Shown in pieces: positions 1 through 8,642 of a stretch of 61,271 bases of DNA (the stretch's first letter is position 1; the number at the start of each line of letters is the position of its first letter). Under the pieces are notes generated by a model that was not told the origin of the DNA, did not search any database, and saw nothing but the letters and a program-made list of their open reading frames with translations. The DNA comes from Firmicutes bacterium HGW-Firmicutes-7 (lineage in GTDB: Bacteria; Bacillota; Clostridia; Lachnospirales; Vallitaleaceae): positions 1-61,271 of the forward strand of contig PGZO01000025.1 in NCBI GenBank assembly GCA_002841375.1, read 5' to 3'. The position numbers and the translations under genes are program-made.

Positions 1-2
1 TG

Positions 3-815
3 AGAACCCTATATGATCCGCCTCATATTATATACGTTAAAGGAAAGCTCGTAGAAGAGCAGCAAATCAAAATAGCAATTGTAGGTGCTAGAAGATGTTC
101 TAATTATGGGAAGAAAGTGGCAGAATATTTATCTAAAAGATTAGCAGAGAACAATGTAGTGGTGGTTAGTGGCATGGCTAGAGGAATAGATACGGCGGCA
201 CATAAAGGAACACTAGAAGCAGGTGGAGCTACGGTTGCTGTACTTGGCTGTGGTGTAAACATTTGTTATCCAGAAGAGAATTATAAATTAATGAAAGAAA
301 TAATTGATTTGGGCTGTGTGTTGTCTGAAACACCTGTGAATGCAGCACCTGTTCCTGGAAACTTTCCACTTAGAAATAGAATTATTAGTGGATTATGTGA
401 TGGTGTTTTAGTTGTTGAAGCCGCGGGGAAAAGTGGTTCTTTAATAACAGCTGATTGTGCGCTAGAGCAAGGAAAGGATGTTTTTGCAATACCGGGTAGA
501 ATCTTCGACACTTTCAGTGAAGGCACAAACCAATTAATAAAAATGGGTGCTAAACCTGTACAATGTGTTGAAGACATATTAGAGGAATATATAGATATCG
601 GTGAAAATACAGTTGAAAATAAAATGGTTATAACACTTGATAAAGGAGAGGAAATGGTATATTCATGCATCAGTTTTGAACCGATTCATTTGGATACACT
701 ATATAGAAAGGTATCGATGAATATTGATGACATTCAATTGATGTTAATGAAGTTAGAGCTTAAAGGTGTTATTGAACAATTGCCGAGTAAGTATTATATG
801 AAAAGTAAAAAGTAA
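3..815 (+). CDS. dprA: DNA processing protein DprA (5' end outside window)
   Basis: DprA binds single-stranded DNA and loads RecA during uptake of transforming DNA. The reading frame is already open at base 3 and gives LYDPPHIIYVKG then IVGARRCSNYG, so the gene begins upstream of the window; the first in-window ATG (117) is not the start. The Rossmann-type DprA/Smf core is complete from there on: SGMARGIDTAAHKG, AVLGCGVNICYPEEN, FPLRNRIISGL, GSLITADCALEQGKDVFAIPG, followed by a C-terminal winged-helix-like tail (FEPIHLDTLYRKVSMNIDD). It precedes topA as in many Firmicutes. A degenerate second copy of the same gene lies at 1001-1407. Confidence 0.95.
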   Translation, partial: RTLYDPPHIIYVKGKLVEEQQIKIAIVGARRCSNYGKKVAEYLSKRLAENNVVVVSGMARGIDTAAHKGTLEAGGATVAVLGCGVNICYPEENYKLMKEIIDLGCVLSETPVNAAPVPGNFPLRNRIISGLCDGVLVVEAAGKSGSLITADCALEQGKDVFAIPGRIFDTFSEGTNQLIKMGAKPVQCVEDILEEYIDIGENTVENKMVITLDKGEEMVYSCISFEPIHLDTLYRKVSMNIDDIQLMLMKLELKGVIEQLPSKYYMKSKK

Positions 816-830
816 CAGTTGGAAAATTAA

Positions 831-860
831 GACTATTACCTAGGATATAGTCATTTTTTT
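831..860 (+). terminator. Probable terminator after dprA
   Basis: A 6-bp stem (GACTAT at 831-836 with ATAGTC at 847-852) is followed by a run of seven T (854-860), 15 bases after the dprA stop. The stem is short with a 10-base loop, so it is weaker than the hairpin at 927-959. Confidence 0.5.
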
Positions 861-926
861 GCTAATAGTATTAATTTATTAGATTAAAATTTTAATATAA
901 TACTTTCGGGTAAGCTATAACAAAAC

Positions 927-959
927 AAAATGGATCAAGGTATACTGATCCATTTTTTT
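927..959 (+). terminator. Rho-independent terminator
   Basis: An 11-bp perfect stem (927-937 AAAATGGATCA with 946-956 TGATCCATTTT), an 8-base loop and a T tract to 959. It lies between dprA and its degenerate copy and should stop dprA transcription. Confidence 0.75.
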
Positions 960-1000
960 GTAAGAGAGAAGCATATAGCAAAAACAATTGAATATAGTTT

Positions 1001-1407
1001 ATATACATTAAAGGAAAGTTCGTAGAAGAGCGGCAAATCAAAATAGCATTGTAGACACTAGAAGATGTTCAAATCGTGGGAAGAAAGTGGCAGAATATTT
1101 ATCTAAAAGATTAGCAGAGAATAATGGAGTGTAGTTAATAAAAATGGGTGTTAAACCTGTACAATGTGTTAAAGATATATCAGAGGAATATATAGAGTTT
1201 GCTGAAAATACAGTTGAAAATAAAACTGTTTTTCAAAAAACACTTGAAAAAGGAGAAAAAATAGTATATTCTTGTATCAGTCTTGAACCGATTCATTTGG
1301 ATACACTATATAGAAAAGTATCGATGAATATTGATGACATTCAATTGATGCGAATAAAGTTAGCGCTTATAGGTGTTTTTAACAATTGCCGAGTAAGTAT
1401 TATATAA
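1001..1407 (+). pseudogene. Degenerate, internally deleted second copy of dprA
   Basis: This stretch repeats the dprA at the left edge at high nucleotide identity. Bases 1001-1134 match 30-163, then the match jumps to dprA base 534 at 1135, so about 370 bp coding for most of the Rossmann core are missing. One base is lost near 1047 (AGCATTGTAG against AGCAATTGTAG), there is an early stop at the junction, and another base is lost near 1378, which shifts the C-terminus into NNCRVSII. An 87-codon frame (1144-1407) keeps the DprA C-terminal region (GEKIVYSCISLEPIHLDTL). It cannot make a working DprA. A short fragment protein is possible but there is no good ribosome-binding site. Confidence 0.85.
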
Positions 1408-1430
1408 AAAAGGTTTAGTGGAGGAAAGAA

Positions 1431-3509
1431 ATGGCAAAAAACTTAGTGATCGTAGAATCTCCAGCAAAGGCAAAAACTATTAAGAAATTTTTAGGAACCA
1501 ACTATAAAATTGAAGCCTCCATGGGACATGTAAGAGATTTACCAAAAAGTCAAATGGGTATTGATATAGAAAATGATTTTGATCCAAAATATATAACGAT
1601 ACGCGGAAAAGGAGATTTATTAGCTACACTAAGAAAAGAAGTGAAGAAAGCAAGTAAGGTTTATCTTGCGACTGACCCTGACCGTGAAGGTGAAGCAATA
1701 TCTTGGCATTTAATGCGCGCATTAAATTTGGAAGATAAAACTACCTACAGAATTACTTTTAATGAAATAACGAAAAATGCCATCCAAAACTCAATCAAAA
1801 ATGCAAGAGAAATTGATATGGATTTAGTGGATGCGCAGCAAGCAAGAAGAATGCTTGATAGAATTGTTGGTTATAAAATTAGCCCATTGCTATGGAAAAA
1901 GGTTAAGAAAGGATTAAGTGCAGGAAGGGTGCAATCAGTAGCGCTCAAACTCATTTGTGATAGAGAGAAAGAAATAGATGCATTTATCCCCGAAGAATAC
2001 TGGCATATAGATGCCAAATTAATGGATAAGGCTTCTAAGGATGAATTTATCGTTCGGTTTTATGGGATCGGAGATAAAAAAAAGGTATTAACCAATGCTG
2101 AAGAAGTTCAAGAAGTTGAAGAAGCCATTAAAGATAAGCCTTGTACAATTTATGATATGAAGGAGAAAGAAAGAATTAGAAAACCTTTACCACCCTTTAT
2201 AACAAGTACGATGCAACAAGAAGGCGCAAAAAAATTAAATTTTACTACTTCTAAAACGATGAGAATTGCTCAACAGTTATATGAAGGGATAGAAATAAAA
2301 GGTAAAGGAACACTTGGACTCATTACTTACTTAAGAACAGATTCAACGAGAATTGCAGATGAAGCACATAGTTCTGCTATTAGTTATATAGATGAAAAAT
2401 ATGGTAAGTCTTATGCAAATCCTGAAAATATTGTTTCAGATAAAAAGAAAAAAGTTCAAGATGCACATGAAGCGATACGCCCGACTTATGTCGAACTTGA
2501 ACCAGAACAAATAAAAGATTCATTATCTAAAGAACAGTACAAACTATATAAGTTAATTTGGAGTAGATATGTTGCAAGTCGAATGATGCCAGCAAAATAT
2601 GATGTCAAATCAATAAAAGTTGACATTGATATATATAGATTTACTGCATCACTATCTATTTTATCTTTTGAAGGATTTTTGAAAGTTTATAAAATTGATG
2701 ATTCGGATGAAGGAAATAATGAAGGTGACGCTGAGGTTGATCAACAAATAACGAACATTAACATGGAATCTAGTTTGAAGCTTGCTGATGTTGAAGATAA
2801 GCAGCATTTTACACAGCCACCAGCACGGTTTACTGAAGCTTCTCTCGTTAAAACGTTAGAAGAAAACGGTGTAGGCCGACCTAGCACGTACGCACCAACT
2901 ATATCTACTATTCTTGCTAGATATTATGTATCAAAGGAAACGAAACAACTATTTCCTACGGAACTAGGAGAAATAGTGAGCGAGATTTTACAAGAGTATT
3001 TTAGTGAAATTGTAGATGTAGGATTTACAGCATCACTTGAGGACCAATTGGATCACGTTGAAGAAGGGGACATGGAATGGAAAAATGTTCTTCGAAATTT
3101 TTACCCTCACTTTAGCGAAACGGTTGATAAAGCGGAAATAGAGATAGGGAAAATTGAAATAAAAGATGAAGTGTCAGACGTAATATGTGACAAGTGTGGA
3201 AGGAATATGGTCATTAAAATTGGGAAGTTTGGTAAATTTTTAGCTTGTCCTGGTTTTCCGGAGTGTAGAAATGCAAAACCTATATATGAAAAGATAGATG
3301 ATGTGGTATGTCCTACCTGTGGAACAGATATATTAGTAAAGAAAACGAAAAAAGGTCGTAGGTATTACGGTTGTGAGAGTGGAGATTTTATGACATGGAA
3401 CAAGCCTACTTCAGAAAAATGCACTATTTGTGGATCAATAATGATTGAAAAAGGTAAAAATTTAATGTGTATTAATCAAGAATGTAAAAACGTGGTGTCG
3501 AAAGATTAA
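1431..3509 (+). CDS. topA: DNA topoisomerase I
   Basis: Type IA topoisomerase that relaxes negatively supercoiled DNA. The 692-residue protein is the normal length for Firmicutes. It opens with the TOPRIM domain (LVIVESPAKAKTIKKFLG; TDPDREGEAISWHL supplies the metal-binding acidic residues). The active-site tyrosine is Y300 in TYLRTDSTRI, and ENGVGRPSTYAPTI lies in the decatenation-domain region. The C-terminus has three zinc-ribbon motifs: CDKCGRN...CPGFPEC, CPTCGTD...CES and CTICGS...CINQEC. The ATG follows GTGGAGGAAAGAA. Its usual Firmicute neighbour dprA is upstream, separated by the dprA pseudogene. Confidence 0.98.
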   Translation: MAKNLVIVESPAKAKTIKKFLGTNYKIEASMGHVRDLPKSQMGIDIENDFDPKYITIRGKGDLLATLRKEVKKASKVYLATDPDREGEAISWHLMRALNLEDKTTYRITFNEITKNAIQNSIKNAREIDMDLVDAQQARRMLDRIVGYKISPLLWKKVKKGLSAGRVQSVALKLICDREKEIDAFIPEEYWHIDAKLMDKASKDEFIVRFYGIGDKKKVLTNAEEVQEVEEAIKDKPCTIYDMKEKERIRKPLPPFITSTMQQEGAKKLNFTTSKTMRIAQQLYEGIEIKGKGTLGLITYLRTDSTRIADEAHSSAISYIDEKYGKSYANPENIVSDKKKKVQDAHEAIRPTYVELEPEQIKDSLSKEQYKLYKLIWSRYVASRMMPAKYDVKSIKVDIDIYRFTASLSILSFEGFLKVYKIDDSDEGNNEGDAEVDQQITNINMESSLKLADVEDKQHFTQPPARFTEASLVKTLEENGVGRPSTYAPTISTILARYYVSKETKQLFPTELGEIVSEILQEYFSEIVDVGFTASLEDQLDHVEEGDMEWKNVLRNFYPHFSETVDKAEIEIGKIEIKDEVSDVICDKCGRNMVIKIGKFGKFLACPGFPECRNAKPIYEKIDDVVCPTCGTDILVKKTKKGRRYYGCESGDFMTWNKPTSEKCTICGSIMIEKGKNLMCINQECKNVVSKD

Positions 3510-3537
3510 AGAAAGTGTTATTTTTTCTAGAAATTGC

Positions 3538-3566
3538 TTGTTATCTGAAAAAATATGTACTATAAT
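3538..3566 (+). promoter_or_regulatory. Predicted sigma-A promoter of codY
   Basis: TTGTTA (3538-3543), 17-base spacer, TATAAT (3561-3566), giving a start about 40 bases before codY. This would let codY be transcribed separately from topA. Confidence 0.65.
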
Positions 3567-3612
3567 GAAATTGTATTGTAAGTCAATGGTAATTTAGGAG
3601 GGATGCATCAAA

Positions 3613-4380
3613 GTGAGCGTTCAATTATTGGATCGAACAAGAAAAATAAACAGGTTATTACAAAAAACAGGAACTCAGAGAGTTATTTTTACAGACATTT
3701 GTGAAGTTTTGAGTGAAATATTAAATTCAAATGTACTTGTTTTAAGTAAAAAGGGGAAATTACTTGCAATACATGAAGTCAAGGGATTTTATCAAGTGCG
3801 AGAGTTACTCACTGATAACATGGGCACTATTGTTGATGAAAAGCTGAATGATAGAATATTAAATATTCTTTCAACAAAAGAGAACATTAATTTGGAAACA
3901 TTAGGATTTACTAATGAGGTTACAACCAATAAAATCGTGGGCATGGTTGTACCAATTGACATCGCTGGTGTTAGATTAGGGACATTATTCTTGTATAGGC
4001 AAACTAAAAACTATCATATAGAAGACATAATACTCGGGGAATATGGTGCTACAGTAGTTGGGCTTGAAATCATGCGATCCATTAACGATGAGAATTCAGA
4101 AGAAACAAGGAAAACAGCTATTGTGAAGTCAGCAATTGGGACGCTTTCTTTTTCAGAGCAAGAAGCAATCAAACATATATTTAATGAACTTACGGGTAGA
4201 GAAGGCATATTAGTAGCAAGTAAAATTGCAGATAAAGTTGGAATTACAAGATCTGTAATTGTTAATGCTCTTCGTAAATTTGAAAGCGCAGGGGTTATTG
4301 AATCTAGATCGTTAGGAATGAAAGGTACATATATAAAAATCCTTAACGAAGTATTACTGGAAGAGTTGGAAAAAATTTGA
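3613..4380 (+). CDS. codY: GTP- and branched-chain-amino-acid-sensing pleiotropic repressor CodY
   Basis: Global regulator that represses nutrient-acquisition and stationary-phase genes when GTP and branched-chain amino acids are plentiful. The start is GTG, 7 bases after GGAGG, giving the characteristic N-terminus MSVQLLDRTRKINRLLQ. An N-terminal GAF domain (about 1-155) binds the amino-acid ligand. The C-terminal winged helix contains the near-invariant CodY signature ASKIADKVGITRSVIVNALR and ESRSLGMKGTYIK. Length is 255 against the usual 259. It has its own promoter and a terminator behind it. CodY next to flgB is also the arrangement in Bacillus, where CodY represses flagellar genes. Confidence 0.98.
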   Translation: MSVQLLDRTRKINRLLQKTGTQRVIFTDICEVLSEILNSNVLVLSKKGKLLAIHEVKGFYQVRELLTDNMGTIVDEKLNDRILNILSTKENINLETLGFTNEVTTNKIVGMVVPIDIAGVRLGTLFLYRQTKNYHIEDIILGEYGATVVGLEIMRSINDENSEETRKTAIVKSAIGTLSFSEQEAIKHIFNELTGREGILVASKIADKVGITRSVIVNALRKFESAGVIESRSLGMKGTYIKILNEVLLEELEKI

Positions 4381-4406
4381 GGATGAAATTTAATGGATTG
4401 AAAATT

Positions 4407-4434
4407 AAAGGGAGTGTTTTTTCACTTCCTTTTT
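4407..4434 (+). terminator. Rho-independent terminator of codY
   Basis: A 10-bp stem with one G-U pair (4407-4416 with 4423-4432) and a TTTTTT loop, followed by a T-rich stretch. It lies 26 bases after the codY stop. The remaining gap to the flagellar promoter (about 4441-4670) is AT-rich and I see no gene or further structure in it. Confidence 0.8.
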
Positions 4435-4672
4435 CATTTTTTGTAGTATTAATCTGCTATTTTATGAAGTTTGAAGATGGCATAAAAGCTATATTATAAA
4501 CAGTGAAATGCCTTGTTCTTCTATATTAAAATGTACTATTAATTTAAAATTTAAAAATGATAATGAGTAAAAGGTGCAAGAATAACTTCGAAAAGATTAA
4601 AGCAAAATAATGGTTTATATTACAAAGTTATACAAATTGAATAAAAAATCTTGTTTTTTTTAAAAGTATATA

Positions 4673-4701
4673 TTGTACATTTTCCTGTAAGCTGATACAA
4701 T
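4673..4701 (+). promoter_or_regulatory. Predicted sigma-A promoter of the flagellar operon
   Basis: TTGTAC (4673-4678), 17-base spacer, TACAAT (4696-4701), with a TG at 4693-4694 forming an extended -10. It is the only good promoter in the 416-base gap before flgB. The boxes sit in 9-base inverted arms (TATATTGTA at 4669-4677, TACAATATA at 4696-4704), which could be an operator or a by-product of the promoter sequence. Confidence 0.65.
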
Positions 4702-4796
4702 ATATAGTGGATATAGGAATAAAATGACGGATACTAGAATAAATTGTTCCGATATTCAAACCAATTTGTTCTAATGAATTTAAGGTGGGTGATTGT

Positions 4797-5162
4797 ATGA
4801 GAATGCACAACAATACAAATGTATTAGCAAAGGCATTAGATGCTTCGTGGTTAAAGAGTGAAGCGATTTCTAATAACATTGCTAATGTTGATACGCCAGG
4901 TTATAAAAGAAGTGATGTAGTTTTTGAAAGTTACTTACAACAAGCACTCGATTCTAAAGGTAGAATTAAACAAGGTTCTTTATCAAGAGTGTCTCCTAAG
5001 GTCATTAAAGATAATACCAATCTGAGTTATAGAATTGATGGCAATAACGTGGATATTGATACGGAAATGGCTTATATGGCACAGAATCAAATAAAATATA
5101 ACACTTTAATTAGTCAGGTTAATTATAACTTTAATAGATTGAAAATGGTCTTAGATAGATAA
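4797..5162 (+). CDS. flgB: Flagellar basal-body rod protein FlgB
   Basis: Proximal rod subunit of the flagellar basal body, exported through the flagellar type III system. The rod/hook family N-terminal signature is present (ALDASWLKSEAISNNIANVDTPGYKR), with the C-terminal rod helix at the end (MAQNQIKYNTLISQVNYNFNRLKMVL). I chose the ATG at 4797 because AAGGTGGG lies just upstream; an in-frame GTG at 4785 is inside that ribosome-binding site. The protein is 121 residues. It is the first gene of the long flagellar operon. Confidence 0.95.
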   Translation: MRMHNNTNVLAKALDASWLKSEAISNNIANVDTPGYKRSDVVFESYLQQALDSKGRIKQGSLSRVSPKVIKDNTNLSYRIDGNNVDIDTEMAYMAQNQIKYNTLISQVNYNFNRLKMVLDR

Positions 5163-5181
5163 TTGATTGGAGGTAAGTAGC

Positions 5182-5625
5182 ATGTCTGTATTTAATACAA
5201 TGAATGTAAGTGCAACGGGTATGACAGCTCAAAGACTTAGAATGGATACTATTTCCCAAAATATTGCAAACGTTAATACAACAAGAGGGGACAAGGGTGG
5301 ACCCTATAGAAGAAAGATACCAGTATTTGAAGAGATTAATACACACAAAAACTTTTCGAATATGCTAAATCAATATCTTGGTGAGTACTCAAAAGTTGGT
5401 GGCGTAAAAGTGAAAGAAATCGTAGAAGACAAATCTCCATTTTTGTCACTATATGATCCTGCTCATCCAGATGCGAATGCTGAAGGATATGTATTAATGC
5501 CAAATGTTAATTCACTAGAAGAAATGACCAACCTTATTTCTGCAAATAGATCTTACGAAGCAAATGTTACTGCATTTAATTCAAACAAGTCTATGCTCGC
5601 CAAAGCATTAGAAATTGGCAGATAG
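5182..5625 (+). CDS. flgC: Flagellar basal-body rod protein FlgC
   Basis: Rod subunit next to FlgB. The N-terminus has the family signature SATGMTAQRLRMDTISQNIANVNTT, and GGPYRRKIPVFEE and the C-terminal NLISANRSYEANVTAFN motif are typical of FlgC. The ATG at 5182 is preceded by TGGAGGTAAG; an in-frame TTG at 5167 is upstream of that site. It is 147 residues long, a normal size, and starts 19 bases after flgB. Confidence 0.96.
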   Translation: MSVFNTMNVSATGMTAQRLRMDTISQNIANVNTTRGDKGGPYRRKIPVFEEINTHKNFSNMLNQYLGEYSKVGGVKVKEIVEDKSPFLSLYDPAHPDANAEGYVLMPNVNSLEEMTNLISANRSYEANVTAFNSNKSMLAKALEIGR

Positions 5626-5647
5626 TTTATCGTAAAGGAGTGATATT

Positions 5648-5953
5648 ATGGCTTTAAATATACAAGAATTATCTAAAATTGGGAATATTGTTCAACCCGG
5701 AAACAATGGAAGTACGAATAAAACCAATGCCTTTGATGAGCTCTATAAATCTGCTATTGGAATGATCAATGAAACAAATCAGCTTCAAAAAAATGCTGAA
5801 CAACAAAGCATGGATTTTGCTATTGGTAAAGTAGATAATATTCATGATGTCATGATTGCGCAAGAAAAGGCAAACGTTGCATTACAGTATACTGTAAAAA
5901 TGAAAAATGCAGTTATGGATGCATACAATGAAATTATGAGAATGCAAATATAA
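5648..5953 (+). CDS. fliE: Flagellar hook-basal body complex protein FliE
   Basis: Joins the MS ring to the rod and is an early export substrate. It is 101 residues, as usual, with the conserved C-terminal region IHDVMIAQEKANVALQYTVKMKNAVMDAYNEIMRMQI. The ribosome-binding site is AAAGGAGTG. It sits in the classic flgB-flgC-fliE-fliF-fliG order. Confidence 0.96.
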   Translation: MALNIQELSKIGNIVQPGNNGSTNKTNAFDELYKSAIGMINETNQLQKNAEQQSMDFAIGKVDNIHDVMIAQEKANVALQYTVKMKNAVMDAYNEIMRMQI

Positions 5954-6016
5954 ATACTTGCTTTTGATACAACAACATATGGATAAAAAGTAAGACTACA
6001 TTAAAGGAGTGGCAAT

Positions 6017-7624
6017 ATGCCTGAATTTATTCGTAAAATAACTGGACAAATAACGGATTTTTGGAACAGTTTAAAAGTAAAAAGTAAAATTCAAATCATT
6101 GTGGCTCTTGTAGTGACCGTGGTTGCGTTGGGCATTTTAGTGTATGTGTTAAGTCAACCCACAATGACTAAATATGCATCAGGGCTTGAACCTGATAAAA
6201 TGAATCAAATTGTGACAGTTTTGGACGAAGCAAAAATACGATATGAAATTAGTGAAGATGCAACAACAATTTACGTGGATTCCAAGAGAAAGAAGGATGT
6301 AACACTACTTACGGAAGAGATAGGGATACTCTCCGATGCGGAAATGACTTGGGATCAAGCGCTTTCCAACTCCTTAACAACCACTTCAAGTGAGAAGCAA
6401 ATTAAATTTCAACTAGCTTTTGAAGAAGAGTTGAACAATAAAATTGAAACATTAGATTCAATTAAGAATGCGTATGTTAAACTTGACGTTGCGAAAGAAG
6501 ATACAACAATTTTTGATGAAAACAAGAAAAGTTCTGCAACAGTTATTTTAGAAACGAAGCAAGATCTTAACGAGAATCAGGTAGCGGGTATTGTTAACTT
6601 TCTTAAAAATGCAGTTTCTAACTTAGAAGAAGGTAATATTTCAATGATGTCTACTAATGGAAAGCTACTGTTTGATGGATCTTCAAAAACTAGTACGTCA
6701 GGTAATATTGGGTCTAAGCTAGATTATGAGTTTGCAAGAGAACTAAATGTTGAAGCAAAGCTTAGAAGTGTACTATTAGCTGGTGGGGAATTTGATGATG
6801 CCACCGTTTCAGTCGATTTAGCTATAAACTTCGATGAGCTATCATCTGTTTCTGAACAAGTAACAGGTGTTAATGGTACGAATAAAGGTGTTATAACACA
6901 CGAATATAAAAGTGAATCTGAAGGAACTAATTCTGATGCAGGAGGAGCGCCTGGAACAGATGCTAACGGCGATGAAATTACGGATACGATGATAGACACA
7001 GGTTCGAATTCATTTAACACCAGCACTGTTTCTGAAATTGATTATGAACCAAGTAAAACTGTAACTTCTGAAACGAAAAATATTGGAAATATCATACATG
7101 CAGATTCTACCGTATCTGTTATTCTTAATAAGTTTGTTAAGTATGATCAAGCCATCCTTGAAAGTCAAGACGCTTTAGGTGATTTGACTTGGGAAGAATA
7201 TAAAGCTCAGATGGATGTAAGAACGAAAATTGAGGATTTAGATCCTGATCTTATTCGTTTGGTTCAAACTACTGCAAAAGTTGATAATGTAGCAGTAATG
7301 GCATATAGCAATCCTATTTTTATTGAAAAAGAAGTCAAGGAAATTCCTTTCTTAAATTACATATCAGTGTTAATTATAGTAATACTTATTGGATTGTTAG
7401 GTTATGCAGTATATAAAGGCACTACACCGGTAGAAATTACTGAGGTTGAGCCTGAGTTATCAGTCGAAGATTTACTCGTTTCGACTAAGAGCAAACAAGA
7501 ATTAGAATCTATAGAATTTGACGGGAAGTCGGAAACAAGAATTCAAATAGAAAAGTTCGTGCAAGAAAATCCAGATGCAGTTGCTCTATTATTGAGGAAC
7601 TGGCTGAACGAAGATTGGGAGTGA
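6017..7624 (+). CDS. fliF: Flagellar MS-ring protein FliF
   Basis: Forms the inner-membrane MS ring that carries the rotor and houses the export gate. Two membrane segments bracket the periplasmic part: about residues 25-46 (IQIIVALVVTVVALGILVYVL) and about 455-475 (ISVLIIVILIGLLGYAVY). Ring-building YscJ/FliF domains follow the first (YASGLEPDKMNQIVTVLDE, ETLDSIKNAYVKL). The acidic C-terminal tail ending LLLRNWLNEDWE is the FliG-binding end. It has 535 residues, an AAAGGAGTGG ribosome-binding site, and ends 4 bases before fliG. Confidence 0.96.
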   Translation: MPEFIRKITGQITDFWNSLKVKSKIQIIVALVVTVVALGILVYVLSQPTMTKYASGLEPDKMNQIVTVLDEAKIRYEISEDATTIYVDSKRKKDVTLLTEEIGILSDAEMTWDQALSNSLTTTSSEKQIKFQLAFEEELNNKIETLDSIKNAYVKLDVAKEDTTIFDENKKSSATVILETKQDLNENQVAGIVNFLKNAVSNLEEGNISMMSTNGKLLFDGSSKTSTSGNIGSKLDYEFARELNVEAKLRSVLLAGGEFDDATVSVDLAINFDELSSVSEQVTGVNGTNKGVITHEYKSESEGTNSDAGGAPGTDANGDEITDTMIDTGSNSFNTSTVSEIDYEPSKTVTSETKNIGNIIHADSTVSVILNKFVKYDQAILESQDALGDLTWEEYKAQMDVRTKIEDLDPDLIRLVQTTAKVDNVAVMAYSNPIFIEKEVKEIPFLNYISVLIIVILIGLLGYAVYKGTTPVEITEVEPELSVEDLLVSTKSKQELESIEFDGKSETRIQIEKFVQENPDAVALLLRNWLNEDWE

Positions 7625-7628
7625 TGAA

Positions 7629-8642
7629 ATGGCAGGAGATAAAGGTGGCATGAAAGGCGTACAAAAGGCATCAATACTGTTAATTGCATTAGGCCCTGAA
7701 AAATCAGCGCTCATATTTAAACATCTAAAAGAAGAAGAGATAGAACAGTTAACACTTGAAATTGCAAACACAAGAAGCGTTTCCCCTAAGGAAAAGGAAA
7801 AGGTGTTACAAGAATTTTATGATGTTTGTTTAGCTCAGCAGTATATTGCTGAAGGCGGTATTGGATATGCTAAAGATTTACTGGAAAAAGCTTTAGGTGC
7901 TGATAAAGCAATCGAAGTGATTGGACGATTAACAGCATCTCTTCAAGTTCGTCCATTTGAATTTGTTCGAAAAACAGATGCAGGACAATTACTGAATTTT
8001 ATTCAAGATGAACACAATCAAACGATTGCATTAATACTATCTTACTTAAATCCTCAGCAATCAGCTATGGTACTTGCTGCGCTACCACAAGAAAAGCAAG
8101 CAGATGTTGCTAGAAGGATTGCGCAGATGGATAGAACCTCACCTGACGTTGTTAAGGATGTTGAAGATATTCTAGAGAGAAAGTTATCTTCTCTTGTAAC
8201 GCAAGACTACACAATTGTTGGCGGTGTAGATGCCATTGTTCAAATCTTGAACTCTGTAGATAGAAGTACTGAAAAACATATTATGGAAACACTTGAAATT
8301 GAAGATACTGAGCTTGCTGAAGAAATCAAGAAGAAAATGTTTGTATTTGAAGACATTATGTCACTTGATGATAGATCTATTCAAAGAGTTCTTAGAGAAG
8401 TGGATAATAACGATTTAGCGATTGCTTTAAAAGGTTCAGGAGAAGAAGTTCAAAATGTTATTTTCAATAACTTATCAAAACGTTTGGCTACGATGATCAA
8501 AGAAGACATGGATTATATGGGCCCTGTACGTTTGAAGGATGTTGAAGAAGCGCAGCAAAAAATTGTTAATATCATTAGAAAACTTGAAGATGCTGGTGAA
8601 ATCGTTATTTCTAGAGGCGGAGGTGACGAGATAATTGTCTAG
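7629..8642 (+). CDS. fliG: Flagellar motor switch protein FliG
   Basis: Rotor protein that takes torque from MotA and binds FliF and FliM. It has 337 residues with the FliG N, middle and C domains in order: KASILLIALGPEKSALIFKHL near the start, the EHNQTIALILSYLNPQQSAMVL middle-domain EHPQ-like motif, and the charged torque helix region MFVFEDIMSLDDRSIQRVLREVDNNDLAIALKG. Its stop overlaps the TTG start of fliH, which suggests translational coupling. Confidence 0.97.
   Translation: MAGDKGGMKGVQKASILLIALGPEKSALIFKHLKEEEIEQLTLEIANTRSVSPKEKEKVLQEFYDVCLAQQYIAEGGIGYAKDLLEKALGADKAIEVIGRLTASLQVRPFEFVRKTDAGQLLNFIQDEHNQTIALILSYLNPQQSAMVLAALPQEKQADVARRIAQMDRTSPDVVKDVEDILERKLSSLVTQDYTIVGGVDAIVQILNSVDRSTEKHIMETLEIEDTELAEEIKKKMFVFEDIMSLDDRSIQRVLREVDNNDLAIALKGSGEEVQNVIFNNLSKRLATMIKEDMDYMGPVRLKDVEEAQQKIVNIIRKLEDAGEIVISRGGGDEIIV

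Noticed and set aside
1144-1407. Stand-alone small protein gene upstream of topA
   Set aside because: It is the C-terminal remnant of the duplicated dprA with a frameshifted end; better described as part of a pseudogene.
4679-4692. Possible CodY box upstream of flgB (ATTTTCCTG...)
   Set aside because: Only the left half resembles AATTTTCWGAAAATT; the right half does not match.
4749-4755. CCGATAT before flgB, like the -10 of a sigma-D promoter
   Set aside because: No TAAA-type -35 lies at about 15 bases upstream; the nearest ones give spacers of 5 or 25 bases.
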